Shown one piece after another: positions 34,327 to 35,358 of a stretch of DNA of 35,358 nt. The position numbers were made by a program, and so were the translations under genes. Under the pieces are notes generated by a model. It was not told the DNA's origin. It did not search any database and saw only the letters and a program-made list of their open reading frames with translations. Numbering within the stretch: position 1 is the first letter of the stretch; each line of letters begins with the position of its first letter. The stretch covers positions 1-35,358 of the forward strand of contig JAIXMN010000072.1 of NCBI GenBank assembly GCA_025716815.1, in the 5' to 3' direction. The stretch comes from Dichotomocladium elegans. Taxonomy: Eukaryota; Mucoromycota; Mucoromycetes; Mucorales; Lichtheimiaceae.

Positions 34327-34521
34327 AAAGCACATTCAGTTCTGCCGAAAAACGAATAAAGTACGAGGCCGTCGTCTTCAACACTTCGGACGTGTGCAAA
34401 GAGCTTGTTGATTTTGCCAACAAACTTATATTTATATACCACAAACAAACGCTCGCAGGCTAGCGAAGGAACACGGAAAGGAAGGAATAATCAGTGAGGC
34501 TCTGCTGCAATTAACCATCTT

Positions 34522-34989
34522 TTATTGTGCATTAGACACAGGAATGCTGAGACCTAATGTGTTGCAAATGGCCTCGTGGAAAACCTGCGGAGGCAAGTCG
34601 TTTGCTATGGTGACGAAGCGACAGGCAACCCTATCCCGGTTTTCAATCTCTTTACCCCTCGGAAGTGTCACTTGGATCGTGGCAAAGATTGCGTCAGTTG
34701 GGATTAATGTGCCCGACCGAAGTGGAGGAAGGAAAAACGCCAGAAAGCCGTTTTGGTTCGCCAAAGTGGTGATACTCGACTCAAAGCGAGCTGGCATTGC
34801 GTCGAACATCAGTCGAGGCTTCTCACATGGGATCTCCCTGTAATGGGAGATGATTTTGCTCACAAATGCGAGCAAATCCTCTTCGGTTGTCTTCGCTGCT
34901 GGGCAGCGTACCGTCATCACCGTCGCGTTGTAGCTATTCATGGCAAGTAATAACGAGTGGGAGGGGAAAGGTATGGGCTTTTCGGCCAT
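34522..34989 (-). CDS. Unknown ORF next to the Tc1/mariner-like transposase
   Basis: Family not recognised. The frame is open for 155 codons from the ATG at 34989 and could begin upstream or be a 3' exon. Composition is protein-like: TTEEDLLAFVSKIISHYREI, then FDAMPARFES, FFLPPLRSGTLIPTD and a C-terminal helix. It lies downstream of, and on the same strand as, the transposase. A weakly similar segment (TAQEMLDFVDEV, FDILPEEV) occurs in the broken gene at 15290-16376, which also lies 1.3-1.6 kb from a CAGG terminus and points toward it. It may be an accessory protein of these elements or the end of the transposase transcript. Confidence 0.45.
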   Translation of the reverse strand: MAEKPIPFPSHSLLLAMNSYNATVMTVRCPAAKTTEEDLLAFVSKIISHYREIPCEKPRLMFDAMPARFESSITTLANQNGFLAFFLPPLRSGTLIPTDAIFATIQVTLPRGKEIENRDRVACRFVTIANDLPPQVFHEAICNTLGLSIPVSNAQ

Positions 34990-35358
34990 CGACGTCCACC
35001 GCCACTCGTCGAAAAACGGTCTTCACTTTTGAGAAGAATTCCTCAATTGGGTTAAGGAACGGTAAGTATGTAAGTACACCATATGGTGCCCCCGGCCCTC
35101 CACTGCCTCACGGACGGCCTTGGTCTTGTGTATTGCCGCATTATCACAAACCAGGTACCAACCTCGACGTCCATCGCGGTCCATGTCGTCCATCACCTCC
35201 TGCAGGAAGGCGAGAAAGTCAGAGCTCTTGGTGCCACCTTTACCTTCCTTAATGGAAGCACCTATCAACCCTTCATGGGAGATTGCAGCTAGTAATGTGC
35301 GGGTCGCGTGTGCATCTTCTTAACCATGCCTCGAGCTGGCTCACCAACCAGAGACCAC
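34934..35358 (-). pseudogene. Tc1/mariner (IS630-type) DDE transposase, C-terminal part, two frameshifts
   Basis: On the minus strand, coming from the window edge, one frame reads LVGEPARGMVKKMHTRPA. It shifts near 35297 to LLAAISHEGLIGAS, then FLQEVMDDMD and the catalytic VCDNAAIH. It shifts again near 35062 to PFLNPIEEFFSKVK, which carries the catalytic glutamate, and stops at 34934. The CDNAxxH and PxLNPIE motifs are typical of the DDE_3 superfamily. The first catalytic Asp and DNA-binding domain would lie outside the window. It would act on CAGG/TA ends; the frameshifts make this copy inactive. Confidence 0.85.

Larger units (their letters stand above)
33241..35358 (-). mobile_element. 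Tc1/mariner-like element, left end to beyond the window
   Basis: TA at 33239-33240 in the transposase fragment is followed by CAGGATTTTTACTTTCC. The uninterrupted gene copy has a single TA at the same site (2192-2193), so this is a clean insertion boundary. Inside are non-coding DNA, a tandem duplication, an unknown ORF and a DDE transposase on the minus strand. Confidence 0.75.

Noticed and set aside
33939..34463. ORFs of 126 and 132 codons within and beyond the tandem duplication
   Set aside because: They lie on opposite strands over the same repeat, contain duplicated low-information sequence and show no motif.

Overview
The window looks like a transposon graveyard from a fungal genome, most likely an early-diverging (Mucoromycota-type) fungus. 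The reasons are AT-rich DNA, introns of about 55 bp with GTATGT or GTTTGT donors, and Ty3/gypsy elements mixed with CACTA-like and Tc1/mariner-like DNA transposons. The organism is inferred, not proven. I found no ordinary host gene. Nearly every recognisable coding sequence belongs to a mobile element, and most are frameshifted, interrupted or truncated.

Layout, left to right. 1-1560: non-coding DNA with a (GA)60 array, ending in a Tc1/mariner-like terminus (CCTG next to TA) that abuts the TATA box of the next gene. 1561-6897: most of a CACTA-like element with a spliced Tnp2-type transposase (+) and a convergent spliced coiled-coil/basic partner gene (-). Its right end is inverted CACTGCGCCC at 6897. 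6898-12338: gypsy A (+). Its 5' LTR is cut by the CACTA element, its gag is split by a 365-bp MITE at a TA, and its pol is nearly complete but has a nonsense codon. 12339-13717: another Tc1-like left end.

13720-26012: a 12.3-kb block bounded by two inverted 1398-bp repeats. Both outer ends are TA/CAGG...CCTG/TA and the repeats are over 99% alike by eye. Inside are a broken unknown gene (-, 15290-16376), a dimeric tRNA-like (SINE-like) repeat, a young gypsy B (-, 17573-22947; 397-bp LTRs with 3 differences, one base from an open pol), a solo LTR with a GGAG duplication, and a short dispersed repeat. Without the two LTR insertions the block would be about 6.4 kb.

26013-28049: 3' half of gypsy C (+), its 3' LTR split by an opposite-strand solo LTR (TSD CACG). 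28096-28346: LTR fragment of the gypsy B family. 28347-32076: gypsy D (+) with several frameshifts, cut in its integrase zinc-finger region by a second CACTA-like element (32077). That element holds a copy of the transposase 5' end, itself cut at a TA by a Tc1/mariner-like element (33241 to beyond the window end). The last element carries a frameshifted DDE transposase (-), an unknown downstream ORF (-) and a 237-242 bp tandem duplication.

The most interesting pattern is the set of Tc1/mariner-like elements with related CAGG termini. At least two have an unknown protein gene pointing toward the left end 1.3-1.6 kb from it, and one is bounded by unusually long inverted repeats.
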